From Aureobasidium sp. EXF-3400 (Eukaryota; Ascomycota; Dothideomycetes; Dothideales; Saccotheciaceae), in NCBI GenBank assembly GCA_024195585.1, contig SWBL01000134.1:1-64000 (forward strand): DNA of 64,000 bases, written 5' to 3'. The translations under genes were made by a program, and so were the position numbers. Of this stretch, positions 12,129 through 25,500 are shown in pieces. The stretch's first letter is position 1, and every line of letters starts with the position of its first letter. The notes beneath the pieces are model-generated. The model saw nothing but the letters and a program-made list of their open reading frames with translations, did not search any database and was not told where the DNA came from.

Positions 12129-15100
12129 CTAAGCACCCCCTCCGGCTCCACCTCTCATCCTCTTGCCAGCACCCTCATCTCCGCCCTCATGTGGACGCTT
12201 GTTGCCTTGAGCACCAGCTGTTCCCGGTGCAAACTGCTGTGCTCCAGGGTTCATGCCTCCTCTGCTACCGCCTCTTCCCCTGCTCATACCACCTCGGGGT
12301 AGCCCACCACGTTGAGCTTGACCGGCAGCGCCTTGCACGCTAATCCCTTGACCTTGCGCGTTTTGTGTTCCAGGCTGTGCCAGGCCACCTCTGCCGCGGA
12401 ACGCGGCACCACCACGTGGCAACATGCTTCCACCACCTCTAGGTATGCCAGTGGGAATGCCAGTAGGGATCCCTGATGGAATGCCACTTACTGAAGGAAC
12501 ACGTACAGGACCAGGCCCAGCGGCTTGTTGACCCGGAATTGCCGACTTCAATGATGCTCCCGCAGTTTGAGGCGGTGTGCCTGCTGCACCCTGAGATTGG
12601 GCGGGAGCGGTATTGGTTGCTTGAGAAGCAGCATCAGATGGAGTTTGGTTGGGAACAAAACTTGGTTGACCAAAGGTGGTGCCTGATTGTGGTTGCTGAG
12701 TTTGAGCTCCGAACTTTTGCATCCTTGCTTGCATCTTGTCTTGTGGTGCTTGACTGCTGGGAGTAGGTTGACTGGACTGAGCAGTCTGAGGTGGAGCCAT
12801 GCCGGGTGATTGTGGAAGACCAGGACCAGCAGCCTTGAATGGAGAGCTCATGGGAGATTGAAGTGGCTTGTTGACTTGAGGAGGAAGTGGGGAAGCCGCA
12901 GGAGCGGGCTTGGTGGATTTGGCAATCTCCCACACTTCGACGACTGGTCGTTGGGGTGTCTCGGCCGCAGCCTTCTCGACAACATCCAACTTGGCTTTGG
13001 CGGCTCTTGTCTGTCCTTCAGCCATGCCAAGTTTTGCCTTTTGCTTGATGGTCTCCATGTTGACAGCCTTGGTCAAGGCTTGCTCTCTCTCCTTCTTAGC
13101 CTCTTCCGCCTTCTCTTGCAGGGCTTGCTCCTTCTCCTTCTGAGCCTCTTCTGCCTTCTCTTGCAGAATCTTCTCGTGCTCTTGCTTAAGTTTGGCAGCT
13201 TCTTGAGCAATCTTGTTTTGAATGTTCCTGGTCACGATGCTTCGGATAACAGTATTCTTACCAACCAGTGTACGAGCTTGTTCGTCGGTAAAGACCAGTT
13301 GTGCTGGATCAATTTCAGATGCAGGAGCTTGAGCAGGAGTCGATGTAGCTGCGTTGTCGGCAGGAGGCTGACTGGATGCTTCGCCCGAAGAAGCTGCGGG
13401 TTGTTCCTTGACCTGTGCTCGGTCCACCGCAAGCTGGCCTTCCTTGGTCAGACGCTCAATTTCGAGACGGTGCTCTTCCTTGAGCTGTGCAATGGCGGCT
13501 TCATGCTCTTGGCGGAGTTTCTGCATTTCCTCACCGTGCTTGACCAAAGCTTCTTGACGACCTTCCTCCTTCGTCTTCTCCTTGTCCTCTCGGAGCTTCT
13601 GGTTGAGCTTTTGCTTCATGAGGTTGGTTCGGTTGTTGTACAGAGTTTCGAGCTGTTCTTTGCTGAGGTTGTGCTGCTCCTCGAGCTGGGCGCGAAGCTT
13701 AGCAACTTGTTCCTCAACTTGTTCGGCGACAGACGTGGCCTCGGCGCTTGCAGCAGAAGCAGCAGTATCTGCGGGTTGATGTGATGCCTCCTGAGTGGCG
13801 TTGGTGGCAGCAGCAGCCTTGAGCGATTCGACTTCTTCTTGTGCAGTAGCCAGCTCTTGTCTCAGCTTTTCTAGATGCTCAGTGTTGTCGTTGGATTGAG
13901 GTGCGGTCTCTTGGACTGGTTGCTCTTGGTTTTGGAGCTCTGAAAGGCTGGTTGCGCTGGCCTCGAGTTGTTGCTGTAGATCGGTCTAGCTGTTGTCAGT
14001 TCTTTTCTTCCAACCCAAACAGACAGATGAGAACTTACTACTTGAGCTTCAAGCTCAGAAATTCTGGTTTGCAAAGATTCGACCTGAGTGGACAGGCCGG
14101 CAGCCTTTGCAGCCTCTTGAGATGCTCTAGCCTCTGACTGCTCCAATGATTGCGCCAATGACTCTTGTTGGCCGTCTTCTTGAGCTTGACCGTCTTCAGC
14201 TTGTGACTGAGCGGACAATTGTTGAGAAGCAGCCTCGGCGTTGGCCACGGCCTCGTCTCTGGAGGTCTTGGTAGACTCGAGCTCCTCCTTGACTTGAGCG
14301 AGTTCCTGGTTGAGTTGGTTCTTTTCTTCTTTGATGCCTTCGAGCTCTTTTTCCAATTCTCTAATCTTTGCGCTTTGTTCGCGAGATCTTGCTTTCGCCT
14401 GCTCAACAAACTTGGCCTTCTGTTCCTTCCATTGCTTTTCGGCATCGTCCTTGGTTTGTTGCAACTCAGCTGGAACGGCATCAAGCTTGGCCTGGAGTTC
14501 CTGCTTCTCGGTGGTCAATTGGTCGCGCTCGGTCCGGAGATCAGAAATTTGAGTCTTCATGGCTTCCATCTCGGCAGGGTCGACTCTGTCGTACTTGGAA
14601 ATGATGTTTTGTGTGCGATCTCGCCAGCGATCACGGTCTTCTTGCATTAGCTTCAGTTCGCCTTCCTTTGTCTCTAATTCATTCTCGACCTCTTGGATAC
14701 GAGTCTGTAGAGGCTGGATTTGGCTAGTTAAGCTTTCAATCTCCTTGATCTTTTCGGCCAATTGCGTTTGGGCTTGCCTTGCCTCTTGTCGCAAGGTGGT
14801 GCTGCTCTCACGGAACACATTGAGCTCATTGATGGTTTGCATGAGCTTGTTGTGGCTGACAGTGTTTGCTTCGTGGTCAGCATGTTGTTGACGCTCCTCA
14901 CTGAGTTTCTGGCGCGTTTCGTCGAGCTGTGTTTGTGTGTATTCGAGCTGCTGCTGAAGACGCTTGCTTTCTTGAGTGGAAAGCTCGTACTGCACATCCA
15001 CAATTTCCTTCTCACGACGCAGGTACTTGATAACTTCTTGGAGATTCTCGAACTCAGAACCGTGGACTTGTTCCGAATCGTCTTGTTCTTCAGATGAAGT

Positions 15101-18100
15101 CTTTTTCTGCTGCAAATCAGAGATCTGACTGCTAACAGACTCAAGTTGCTCGTGAAGAAGCTTGTTTTGGGACTTGAGGTCCTCGCGTCCAAGTCTGACT
15201 TCGGTCAACTCGCGCTCATATCTTTCCCTTACTTCTGCCCAGCTCTCTTCACTTTGGCTCAAGGTGGCCCTGGCAGCTTCGGCCTCAGCCTTGATTGCGG
15301 CCACTTCAGTCCTGAGTTGGTTGTACTCTGTGCGTACTGACTGGAGATTCTTGGCAGCGTCTGCATGCTTGACCAGCTCGTTTTCGTAGCTTTGTTGGGC
15401 TTGTTGCGCGATTTCTGCCTGTGCCTTGAGGTCCTCCTGGTGAAGCTTTGCAGTTTCGGCATAACGTTCAGACTCATCGCGGAGACGAGCAATCTCTGCT
15501 TCGAGCAGACGCTTTTGGTCGTCCAATTGAATGGCGCTTTCTTCGTGCCGAGTGCGTAGGGTTGAGAGTTCACTATTGGTGGTGGACAGTTCAGTGCCCA
15601 ATTCCTCAACTCTGGTCTCCAAGTCCTTGATCTTCTCATCCTTTTCTGCAATGATACGATCCATCTCTTCGCGATATTGGTCGTTCGTCTCGTTGAGGCT
15701 CTGAAGTTCCTCTTCTGATGCTTGGCTAATGTTCTTGTACTGCTCAACCTGGATCTTGGCGTTCTCGAGATCGCTGCGGGCGAGTTCAAGATCATGCTTG
15801 AGGTCAGCAATTTCGAGAGCGAGCTCTTGCTCACGAGACAGGGCATCCTCGGGGTTGCTTTCTGATGGTTGCTCTGCCTGAGGAGTAGGACGGGGCTGAA
15901 GTGCTTGCACACGTTCTTCCGATGTGCGCAATTCGATCTTGAGCTCTTCCACCCTCGATGAAAGTTGGTCGCGTGTGGTCTTAGCTGCGACAAGCTCTTC
16001 ACGAACAGTCGACAAACTCTTGACCAGATCATCAATTCTTGTCCTACTTTGCTCCTGGTCATACTCTCTTCTGAGAGCTGCCTTCTTGCTTTCCTCAACC
16101 TCGGTCTCCAACTTCTTCTTTGTCGCATCAATGTCGGCCTCGAGTGTCTCGATTCTTGTTTGAAGTCTACGACGAGTTTCTGACTCGGCCAACTCGCGCT
16201 CGTTTTGCAATGTCTGAAGATCTGCAATCATCTTGTTCAGGCGGCTGCGTTCGTTCATGAGTGAATGATTGTCCTCCGTCATGCGAGCCTCAATCTTCTT
16301 CCAGAGTTCACGCTCTGCTTTGAGGTTGGCCGCATCGTTGCGCATGCTGTCAGCAAGGGTGCGAGCCTCGACCAGCTCTTCAGCAACCTGTTGTGTACGA
16401 AGGTCTTGCTTAGCTGCTACTTCGGCCAGAGATTGGGATCGTTTTTGCAATTCCGAATTCTCTGATTTGAGCATGTCGTAGTTAGCTTGAAGCATCTCAT
16501 AACGTTCATGAGCAAGTGTGATTTGACCGCCAGTACGGGCAACCTCTCCTTGCAGCTCGCTCTTTTCACGAGCAAGCCTGTCGACCTGTTGTTTGAGAGT
16601 GCTGTGGTCCGTGGCGGCCTCTTGTCTGTAAGCGTCGAAGTGAGTTTGCATCTCCTTTAAGAGCTTGGAGTAGTCTGACAACTCCTTGGAACGAGGTGTT
16701 TCCTCGACGTCTCGTGGCCTGCCACCTGGCGGGGGAGTTGATGGGACTGGGCCCATGGAACGGCCAAAGGCAGCCTGAAGGTCAGTACCGGCTGGCAACT
16801 GTCCACGATGAGAGAGCATGCGCCTAAACATGTCACGCTCACGCATGATGCTCTCGCATTGAGTGGTCATGGACTTGATCTCGTCCTGGTGTCTTTGAAC
16901 ACGATCACGAAGCTCGTCGAGCTCCTGCAAAGCTTGTTCAGTTTCCGACTGTTTGGCCTTTGCGGCTTCGCCCTCCATACGATCGGCGAGACCACGGTTG
17001 AGTTTGAGGAGCTGTACATTTTGTTCCTGAAGTTCTTGGACATTTCTGAAGAGCAACAGTCTTTGGCTGATCAAGGCTCCTGCAGATGTCTCGTCTGCCG
17101 CAGATGATTGATCGTCAAGTTCGCCATTGGCAATCATCTGCAGCTGCATTTGACCTGCAGTGTCCAAAGCCTCTAGACCTTGATCACGAGCTTGCATCTC
17201 AACCAGGAGAATCTTGATTTGTGCACTGAGGTCGCGAAGTTGTTGACGGAGGATATCACCTTCTCTTGAGAGTCCCTCAGCCTGACCCTTAAGATTACGT
17301 GCTTCCTTGCGTGCTTCATCACGTTCAGCCGAAGCTGCATCGAGCATGGAGGACATTTCTAGAATCTCGGCTTCGACGCGCTCCTTCTCCTCACGCAGCT
17401 CTTCCTGTTCAGGGCCTCTGTTTTCAAGATCACGAATCATCTCATCGAGCTCGTTGCTCAGGAGATAATTCCTGCGCTTCTCCGCTTCAAGGTCCGCCTT
17501 CATGTTGCTGTACTCGCTATAGAGTTGAGTGAAATTCATGTTGCCCTTCATGCGTGCAGATCCAGGGGTGAAGACGGCAGGCGATCCATCACGTCCAGGA
17601 GTTGCCGGTGCTAGGCCATTGGAGTTGCGTTTGGGAGTAGCCATGACCGAAGCGTTGTTCTGGGCCTCAGAGGCGGCAGCTTGGAGGCGTTCGACTTCGA
17701 GTTCCAGTTCGGCAAGTTTGGCTTCTACGGCCTCACGGTCGGCTCGTTCAGTCTCGATTTCGGCTTGAAGCTGTCCAACTTCTTCTGCTGCATTCTCCTT
17801 GATTTGCTCAATATTGTTCTGAAGATCCAGTAGGCGTGCCTTGGCAGTGTCTGCGCTCTGCTTTTGGAGTTCGGCGAGTCTACGAGCGCTGTACAATTCG
17901 ACACGGAAAGACTCTTCGGCCTTGGAAGCACTCTCCTGCATTTGTTGGATCTTGGCAAAGGCGTCGTCTGCTTTTTGGCCCAGCTCTTCCAGACGTTGGC
18001 GAAGAGTCGTCTCTGTACGCTTCAAGGCATCGATTGTGGCATTTGCATCTTCGTTGGCGCGCTGCAATTCAGAAATGCGGGCATTCTTTTCCTTACGGAA

Positions 18101-18833
18101 CTTTGTGTGCTCAGTGGTACGTGTCTTGAGTTCAGACTCGTGCCACTCATTGTTGCGCTTGAGCAAGTCGACTTCCTGCTGAAGAGCTTGTTCCTTGAAT
18201 TTGGCAGTTGAAGCAGCGTTCTCCAAGGATTGGTTCTTCTCTTCCAAAGCGGAGATATCGCGACGCAGAGATATAATCTTTTGGTGTTGAGTGGCGAGTT
18301 CCTGAGCAAGCTCGTCGTGAGCAGTAGATTTGGATTCGAGGACGGAAAGAGTTTCGCGGTTAGAAGTTTCGAGAGAGGCGATGCGGGCACGCAGAGTGTC
18401 GAGCTCGGAATTTGAATCTGATGCTGAAGCCTTCAAGGAGTCGAGTTCGGTCTGGAGTTCGGCGCGAGCATTCTCTACACAGTGGGTTAGTGAGGTGAGG
18501 GGTGAAGCGTAGAAAGCAAAGGTACACACGTTGGTCATCAAGAGACTTGCGCAGGTCCTCGATCTCTTGAGCGTTCTTATTGAGAGTGGCCTTGAGAGCC
18601 TTGACCTTTGACTCTCCAGCACGAATAGTATTTTCGAGCTCGACGTCTGATCTGAGCTTGTCGGCTTTGAGGTTGTCAAAATCCTTTGCTCTAGCAGTGA
18701 GGGTGGATAGAAAGTCCTTGATTAAATCCTGTGTGGGAGCGTCCAGAAGAGAATCAAGCTGTGGCTCGTCGATAGAGAAGGCTTGGGCAATGAGAGCCGT
18801 GTCGACGGCGCCGGCCTGGGCGCGCGTCCTCAT
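12129..18833 (-). CDS. MLP1: Nuclear-basket nucleoporin MLP1/TPR
   Basis: Giant filament-forming protein of the nuclear pore basket, with roles in mRNA surveillance and chromatin anchoring. Three exons (18833-18530, 18474-14039, 13985-12129) give 2,198 aa in agreeing phase; the two introns are 55 and 53 nt. Nearly all of the first 1,700 residues are heptad-rich coiled coil. The motif TPVFTPG-like stretch near residue 350 and the TPR/MLP-type middle region (EELREEKERVEAEI and following) fit the family. The C-terminal 450 residues switch to Pro/Gln/Ala-rich sequence, then a GIP repeat (GIPSGIPTGIPTGIPRGGG) and RGG boxes (RGGMSRGRGGSRGG), ending in Lys/Arg-rich KRPHEGG and KRMRGG. Length is typical of fungal TPR proteins. 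Confidence 0.93.
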
Positions 18834-19304
18834 TGTCGCAATGGTGTAGCGGCTAGTTGAATGTCATGAAGCTTTGGAAAGGCGATGCGGACGTGTCAGG
18901 GTCGGAGAGGACGCGTGACGACAAAAGTGAAAACGACAATGGACAAATGCAATGGAGCGACACGCAATGGAAGGCGTGTCTTGCAATGTCTGGTGTGGTG
19001 ATTTGGCTGGCAGACGCAACACTGGGCACAAAGAATGGAAGCGTGCAACTGCAACGATCAAGGCCGAGCTGCTGGCGGCGCACTGACCGTGCCGTTTGCG
19101 GCTGCCTCCAACTCCGTCACTGCTTGGATTCACCTGGTCTTCACTGTACGAGTAATCCTTCAACCACGCCGTGACAACACGTGCGACCACTTCAACCCAC
19201 TTACACAGCGTATCCTCTCGACAATCTGTCTGCTACTGCCGCCCTCCATCAGCAGCGCTCTTTCAGCATCGTCGCCACCTTGATTGGCCGACACTCTTGC
19301 CAGC
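18834..19304. other. Shared divergent promoter, MLP1 / TFIIE-beta
   Basis: 470 bp between two outward-reading housekeeping genes. CT-rich tracts just before the TFIIE-beta start are typical of fungal 5' leaders. No specific operator was recognised. Confidence 0.4.
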
Positions 19305-20180
19305 ATGTCTCTCAAGGCTTCTTTCAATAGTTTCAACAGCGAGTTCTCGGCTGCCACCACTCGCAACACACAGCAGCAGCAAAAGCGCCCTGCCGCTGCC
19401 GTCCCCACTCCCGTCCAGCGTCCTTCCACTCCCTCGACCCAGCCCACAGATCTCAAGCGCAAACGTCAGGATCTCCCACAAAATGCTGCCTACTCTCAAC
19501 CTGCCGACACGGGCTCGGGCAGAGAAGTCATGACCCAAGTTGTCTACGCCATCGACTATCTCAAGTCCAAGGACCGTCCCATCAGCTTCACTGACATATG
19601 GAACTACCTCTCCATCCCTGCCAATCAGCAGCAGCACCGTCAAGTCTTGCGCAGGGCGCTTATGGAGCACCCCAAAGTCGACTATGACCCCAAAGGCCTG
19701 GATGGACAGCACCCTTCGTTCCGCTTTCGCCCAGTGCACAACGTTCGCTCAGCCGATGATCTCAAGGCCTACCTGCAGCGCCAGCATACCGCTCAAGGAA
19801 TCAGCGTCAAGGAACTCAAAGAAGGCTGGCCAGATGCTATCCCCGAGATTGAGCGTCTCGAAGCAAAGGGTGAACTGTTGGTCGTAAGACAGAAAAAGGA
19901 CAATATTCCCAAGATGGTCTGGCCGAATGACCCTTCCCTCGATCAGCGCATCGACCAGGACTTCAAAGACTATTGGACAAAGATCACCCTGCCTGCCAAC
20001 CCTAGCGACTTGAGAATAGAACTTGAAAAAGCTGGCATCACTCCTACCAGTCAGGTCAAGGAAGTCATCAAGGTCTCGGGAGCAAAGGACAAGAAGAAGC
20101 GCACTTCGAGAAAGGTCGGCAGAAGCACCAACACTCATATGGTGGGCATTCTCAAGGACTACAACGCGGTCAAGAAGTAG
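19305..20180 (+). CDS. TFA2: Transcription initiation factor IIE subunit beta
   Basis: Small subunit of TFIIE, which helps open promoter DNA and recruit TFIIH in the RNA polymerase II preinitiation complex. It is one exon of 291 aa. A Gln/Pro-rich N-terminal tail is followed by winged-helix modules: the first from about residue 80 (VVYAIDYLKSKDRPISFTDI, HPKVDYDPKGLDGQHPSFRF), the second around GISVKELKEGWPDAIPEIE and VVRQKKDNIPKMVWPND. The basic C-terminus (KKKRTSRKVGRSTNTHM) fits the yeast Tfa2 pattern. ATG 19305 is the first in-frame ATG. Confidence 0.93.
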   Translation: MSLKASFNSFNSEFSAATTRNTQQQQKRPAAAVPTPVQRPSTPSTQPTDLKRKRQDLPQNAAYSQPADTGSGREVMTQVVYAIDYLKSKDRPISFTDIWNYLSIPANQQQHRQVLRRALMEHPKVDYDPKGLDGQHPSFRFRPVHNVRSADDLKAYLQRQHTAQGISVKELKEGWPDAIPEIERLEAKGELLVVRQKKDNIPKMVWPNDPSLDQRIDQDFKDYWTKITLPANPSDLRIELEKAGITPTSQVKEVIKVSGAKDKKKRTSRKVGRSTNTHMVGILKDYNAVKK

Positions 20181-20733
20181 CCTGGTATCCTTTCTTTTCT
20201 TTTTCTTTCTTCTTTGTGAGTTTTAGCGTGGCGTTGGTCAAGGAAAGCATATCAAGGGAGTCTTCTTGGAAACACTGGGCAATGGCGGATGCAGCGGAAG
20301 CAAAGGATATGCCGGCAGTTCGTATCTCGCAGTGTCTCTTGTGCATACGCAATACTGCCCACTTCAGAGCACGTAGTCGTCTAGCCCCAAGTCCAACAAT
20401 TTTGTCGTCAGGAGACGATTATGGAATGATATACGACTAGCAAAGTAACTAGTCGCATGCCGTGACAGATGTGTTATTTCCGGCAGCGTTATACCCGTAA
20501 ATGTTATCAAGTCACTCCCCGCATGGGGAAAGGTTTTGGCATCCGGGGGTCGCGGCGCGTGCTCTACTTGACTTGTACTCATGCATTCACCATTTTGACG
20601 TCCATAGAGTTTACAAATGATCACCTGCTATCTCTCGCACTCGTATCTCTCTGTCTGCCTTCAGTCTATAGAAGGCTCTGCAGCCCTCTCCTTTCCTTCA
20701 TCTTGAGCCAGCTCTCTCCTCCTCGTCTTGACC
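20181..20733. other. Intergenic, promoter of the UDP-sugar transporter
   Basis: About 550 bp with pyrimidine-rich tracts at about 20630-20730 that look like a fungal core promoter or 5' leader. No other feature seen. Confidence 0.4.
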
Positions 20734-22229
20734 ATGATGGATTCGCGCCGCTCTGCCACCCTTTTTGGGGTCCCAATGAAGCACCTCGCCTTACTCACTG
20801 TACGCTCTGGCCCGTAATGGCGGACTCTTTGGACCTGAAACTAACATTGAATTCAAGTTGACTTTCCAGAATTCCGCCTTGATCTTGGTATGTCTGGTCC
20901 ATCGCTCTTAGATACAACAACTGACATTCTGCACAGATTATGCACTACTCACGGATCATGCCTACCGTTGATGGCCAGCGGTACTTTACCTCGACTGCTG
21001 TGTTTCTCAACGAAGTCATCAAACTCGCCATTTCGCTCACCATGGCTCTTTACGATCTTTCGCAAGACATGCCGTCTTCCTCGTCTGCAACCGCACTCTT
21101 CGCCGAACTCATACGCCGCGTCTTCACTGGCGACAGCTGGCGTTTGGCCATACCCGCCATGCTCTACACCCTGCAAAACTCTCTACAATACGTGGCTGTG
21201 AGCAACCTGGACGCAGCAACCTTTCAAGTCACATACCAATTGAAGATTTTGACTACCGCCATCTTCAGCGTCACCATGCTTGGACAAACTCTGGGTCTGA
21301 GAAAGTGGTCTTCTTTGTTGATGCTTACCGCAGGTGTGGCCATTGCCCAAATTCCTGCTAGCTCCAGCCCGGCCATGCCCACCTTCAAAGACCTAAGACA
21401 AGCCAATGCGGGGCTTCATTTCCCTCGAACAATTCAAGAAATGCGTGATATGGGCAGCAGTGCTGCTGAGCAGCTGGTCAAGAGATCTGCTACGTATGAA
21501 GGCATCGACAAGGACTTTGCGATGCAACACCCTCAACTCAATGCTTCAATCGGTCTAGCCGCCGTCTTGGTTGCTTGCGTATTATCTGGCCTTGCTGGTG
21601 TGTACTTTGAGAAGGTCCTCAAAGACAATAGTAGCAAGACTTCTCTTTGGACCCGCAACGTTCAACTATCCTTCTACTCATTGTTCCCTTCCCTCTTCAT
21701 TGGAGTAATCTTCAATGATGGCGCGGAAATTGCTAAACACGGCTTCTTCTCAGGCTACAGTTGGGTGGTATGGAGTGCCGTCCTCTTGCAGGCCGTCGGC
21801 GGTGTACTTGTGGCTTTAGTTGTCAACTATTCCAACAACATCGCGAAGAATTTCGCCACGAGTATGAGCATAGTCATCAGCTTCTTAGCAAGTGTGTGGT
21901 TCTTCCATTTTAAGATCACCACTAGTGTAAGTCTCGAGATTCCTTGGTCCTGCAAGTTACTAATTTTGATGACAAAGTACTTGATTGGAACTGCGATTGT
22001 TCTATTGGCCACCTATCTGTGGACTAGTGATCATGGGCCTCGCCCGTTGAAGATTGTGGTTGCTGACTACGAAAAAACCACTATCGGTCACGAACAACCA
22101 TATAGTGATGATAGAGGCACTCAAACTACAGCGTCAAGACCAAGCTTTAAGGAGGCTCTAACGACTAGCCGACCGAGTACTCCGGTCAATTTCGAACGTC
22201 GTGGAGGCGGATTCAAAAGAGAAGAATGA
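20734..22229 (+). CDS. Golgi UDP-galactose / UDP-GlcNAc transporter (SLC35A type)
   Basis: Nucleotide-sugar:UMP antiporter of the Golgi membrane that supplies glycosylation. Exons are 20734-20799, 20858-20887, 20937-21926 and 21978-22229 (445 aa). The joined N-terminus reads LTFQNSALIL-IMHYSRIMP, the canonical start of transmembrane helix 1. Further motifs are RYFTSTAVFLNEVIKLAISL, NLDAATFQVTYQLKILTTAI, GLAGVYFEKVLKD and ALVVNYSNNIAKNFATSMSIV. The last intron (21927-21977, 51 nt) contains no stop and keeps frame, so it could be read through; splicing restores KITTS-YLIGTAIVLLATYLW. A Ser/Thr-rich tail follows. Substrate (galactose or GlcNAc) is not resolved. Confidence 0.92.
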
Positions 22230-22571
22230 AACAGCCTTAGAATCACTTAGATGTCTGTACCAGTATTCGAGGACATGATTGCTTGCTAACATGCGATGCA
22301 TTTCGATAAACTGTCCAGGTGAAACATGGGAAGTAATGCCCGAGGTCAAATCAAAGCTCCTTCCCTAAATGTGACGCTCACATGCAAATTGGAGCCGAAC
22401 CCGAACAGCCCCTGGTGCCTGCCATCTGAAGAAGGCGCTACTGACGTGACTGCTCAAGACGTGGGAGATATTTTCTTTCCCTAATTGACTCCGAAACAGC
22501 GCTATCGTACCCTTCCCTCACAAATCCTTTCGACAACTAACGAGTCCACTATCGAACACATACCACTCATC
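22230..22571. other. Intergenic, promoter of MER3
   Basis: About 340 bp between two plus-strand genes; nothing recognisable beyond the likely promoter. Confidence 0.4.
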
Positions 22572-25500
22572 ATGTATGGGCACAATCCATACGACCACTC
22601 CAGGCCATACGAGCAATATACAGACGATAATGTAGATGACTACATTCGGACTGCAAGCTACGAGATCGACCAAATCAGCTACGGTACTCATGATTCAAGA
22701 TTGCAATCAGTTGATCCTAACATCTGACCATCCCAGAACCGTCACGCCCACGCCGAACAACTACAGCAACCCGCCAAAGCCAGGCTGAAGCTGGCAGAGC
22801 ACGATTGTCCTTACCGCCATCCGCGCCGATTTCTTTCGATGCCAATGACTACCAGACGTACGACCCTGTATGCTCGGTTCCTGGCCAGTATTCAAGGGCA
22901 TACATGCCGAATCCGACCGAAGAAGCAGACTATACGTTTCAACCTACAGACCCCTTCGAGTCCATAGATCGATCGTTGCATAATCAAATCCCTCAACAAC
23001 AAGGTAGCAGCTCATCTCCCATGAACGCTCTGCCCTCGAGTCCAGCCTATCAAGCCAGCCAAAGGCAACATAATCCCGGAACGATGCTTCCAAACCGGGC
23101 ATACACCAAGGTCCAGCAAGAAAGACCGGATGCAACAACAAAAGGTCCTCCCATCGTCCAAGGCATTCAGCTCGTGCCTGTGCATGCACTTCCAGATCGC
23201 TTCCAGACCATCTTTCCATTTGCCATGTTCAACGCCGTCCAGTCCGGTTGCTTTGAGAGCATCTACGAATCCAACGACAATTGTGTCTTCTCGTCTCCTA
23301 CAGGCAGTGGCAAGACTGTACTCTTCGAAATTGCAATTTGTCGCATGCTTCGGGGTTGGCAGAATGGTACTTTCAAGGTCATTTACATGGCTCCAACAAA
23401 GTCATTGTGTTCCGAGAGGGCTCGTGATTGGAAGGCCAAATTTGAGCCTTTGAATTTGAGATGTGAAGAGATGACAGGCGACTCTGATGTCAACTCCCTG
23501 CATCACGTCCAGCGAGCGGACATCATCGTGACTACACCAGAGAAATGGGACTCAATGACGAGGAAATGGAAAGATCATGAAAAGTTGGTCCGCCTCATAA
23601 AACTGCTTCTTATTGATGAAGTTCATATCCTCAACAAGGACCGTGGTGCTGCACTCGAGGTTGTGGTTTCCAGAATGAAGTCGATCGGTTCTGGGACCAG
23701 ATTTGTCGCTCTCAGTGCAACAGTACCCAACTCACAAGACATCGCGACATGGCTCGGAAGGAACAGCGATACTCCAGACATACCTGCTGTCCACAAACGG
23801 TTTGGTGAAGAGTTTCGACCTGTTGAACTCAAACGCCATGTATGTGGCTACCAATCAACCGCGAATGCATTTGGATTTGACGCTATCTTGACCAAAAAGT
23901 AAGTTGAAGCCGTCTTGATATCTCGTCATCTCGCTCTGACTATGGCAGACTTCCGGATGTTATCATCAAGTACTCTCAGGCAAAACCAATCATGGTGTTC
24001 TGCTTCACCAGAAAGGCATGTGCAGAAGCAGCAAAGTTCCTTGCCGAGTGGTGGAAGACTAGTATACCACGAGAGAGATTTTGGCCTGCACCCACAGATC
24101 AGATCGCAGTTGAGGACAAAGGTTTACAAGGTATGTCTTCTTCCTTGGCCTATTGTCATATGGCACTAACACCTACAGGCACTGTCACTGCTGGGGTTGC
24201 TGTCCACCATGCAGGACTCAGTCAACAAGATCGCACTGCAGTAGAAAGAGCTTACCTTGCAGGATCTTTGAGTGTCATTTGTTGTACTTCAACCTTGGCA
24301 GTAGGTGTGAATCTACCGTGTCACATGGTCATCATCAAGAATACTGTCGCTTATGAGGCTGGTGCCATCAAGGAATATTCGGACCTAGAGATCATGCAAA
24401 TGATCGGAAGGGCTGGTCGACCACAATTCGACACATCGGCTCTGGCTGTAATCATGACAAAGATGCAACAAGTCAAGCACTACGAACAGCTACTCAGTGG
24501 TCAAGAACGCTTGGAGAGCTGGTAAGACTTTTGACATATACTAATGTAAAAGTGCTAATTGATCAAAAGCTTGCACCTCAATCTTGTTGAACATCTCAAT
24601 GCAGAGATTGGGTTGGGCATGGTTCCAAACCTTTGTGCAGCAAAGAAGTGGCTTGCTGGCACATTCCTCAAGGTGCGACTCGAAGACAACCCAGTACACT
24701 ACCAGATCAATGGAGATACTCCAGATCGAAACTTGGGGGCTAGACTGGAAAGGATCTGCGAGAGTGCCATATCAGAGCTCAAACGGCTTGAGCTCATTGA
24801 GCAAGGCTTGTCCTTCAAGTGCACAGAATATGGAGACGCCATGGCACGCTACTACATGAACATTACGACTATGGAGTTGATCTTGGGTCTTCCTCGAAAG
24901 CCAAAGATCTCGGAAATTGTACGTAGTTACAACTCTTGAAGTTATTTTACCTGCTAACATGTGGGCAAGTTGACCATTATATCGCAAGCCCATGAGTTCA
25001 GGGAAATTCGATTTCGTTCGGGAGAAAAACTACCATACAAGGAATTGAACGGCAAGAACGACATTCGCTTTCCCTTCAAGATTGACCTCTCGGCCGCGGC
25101 ACACAAAGTATCCTTGATCATACAAGCAGTACTGGGTCGAGTGGATCATATTGCCGCACAGCCCAACCAACGGGTTCAATACAGTATCGACCAATCCTTG
25201 ATCTTTCAACATGTTCACCGATTAATTCGATGCATTGTGGATTGTCAAAATATTGACAAGGATGTGGTCGGCATACGCAATTCTTTGATGTTATCACGCA
25301 GTCTGGCTGCCCGAGTATGGGATGATTCGCCAATGGTACTTCAACAAATCGAGCAAGTTGGGCCAGTGGCAGTCAGGAAGCTAGTGGATGCAAAAATCAC
25401 CACTATGGACGAGTTTTCGAGTACTGACCCAGGAAGACTAGAGCTTGTTCTCAACAAAGCTCCTCCCTTTGGCATGAAAATGCACCGTCAAGTTCAGACG

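Noticed and set aside
13000..18400. Many long open frames opposite MLP1
   Set aside because: They are Leu-rich mirror frames produced by the Gln/Glu/Lys codons of the coiled coil, not genes.
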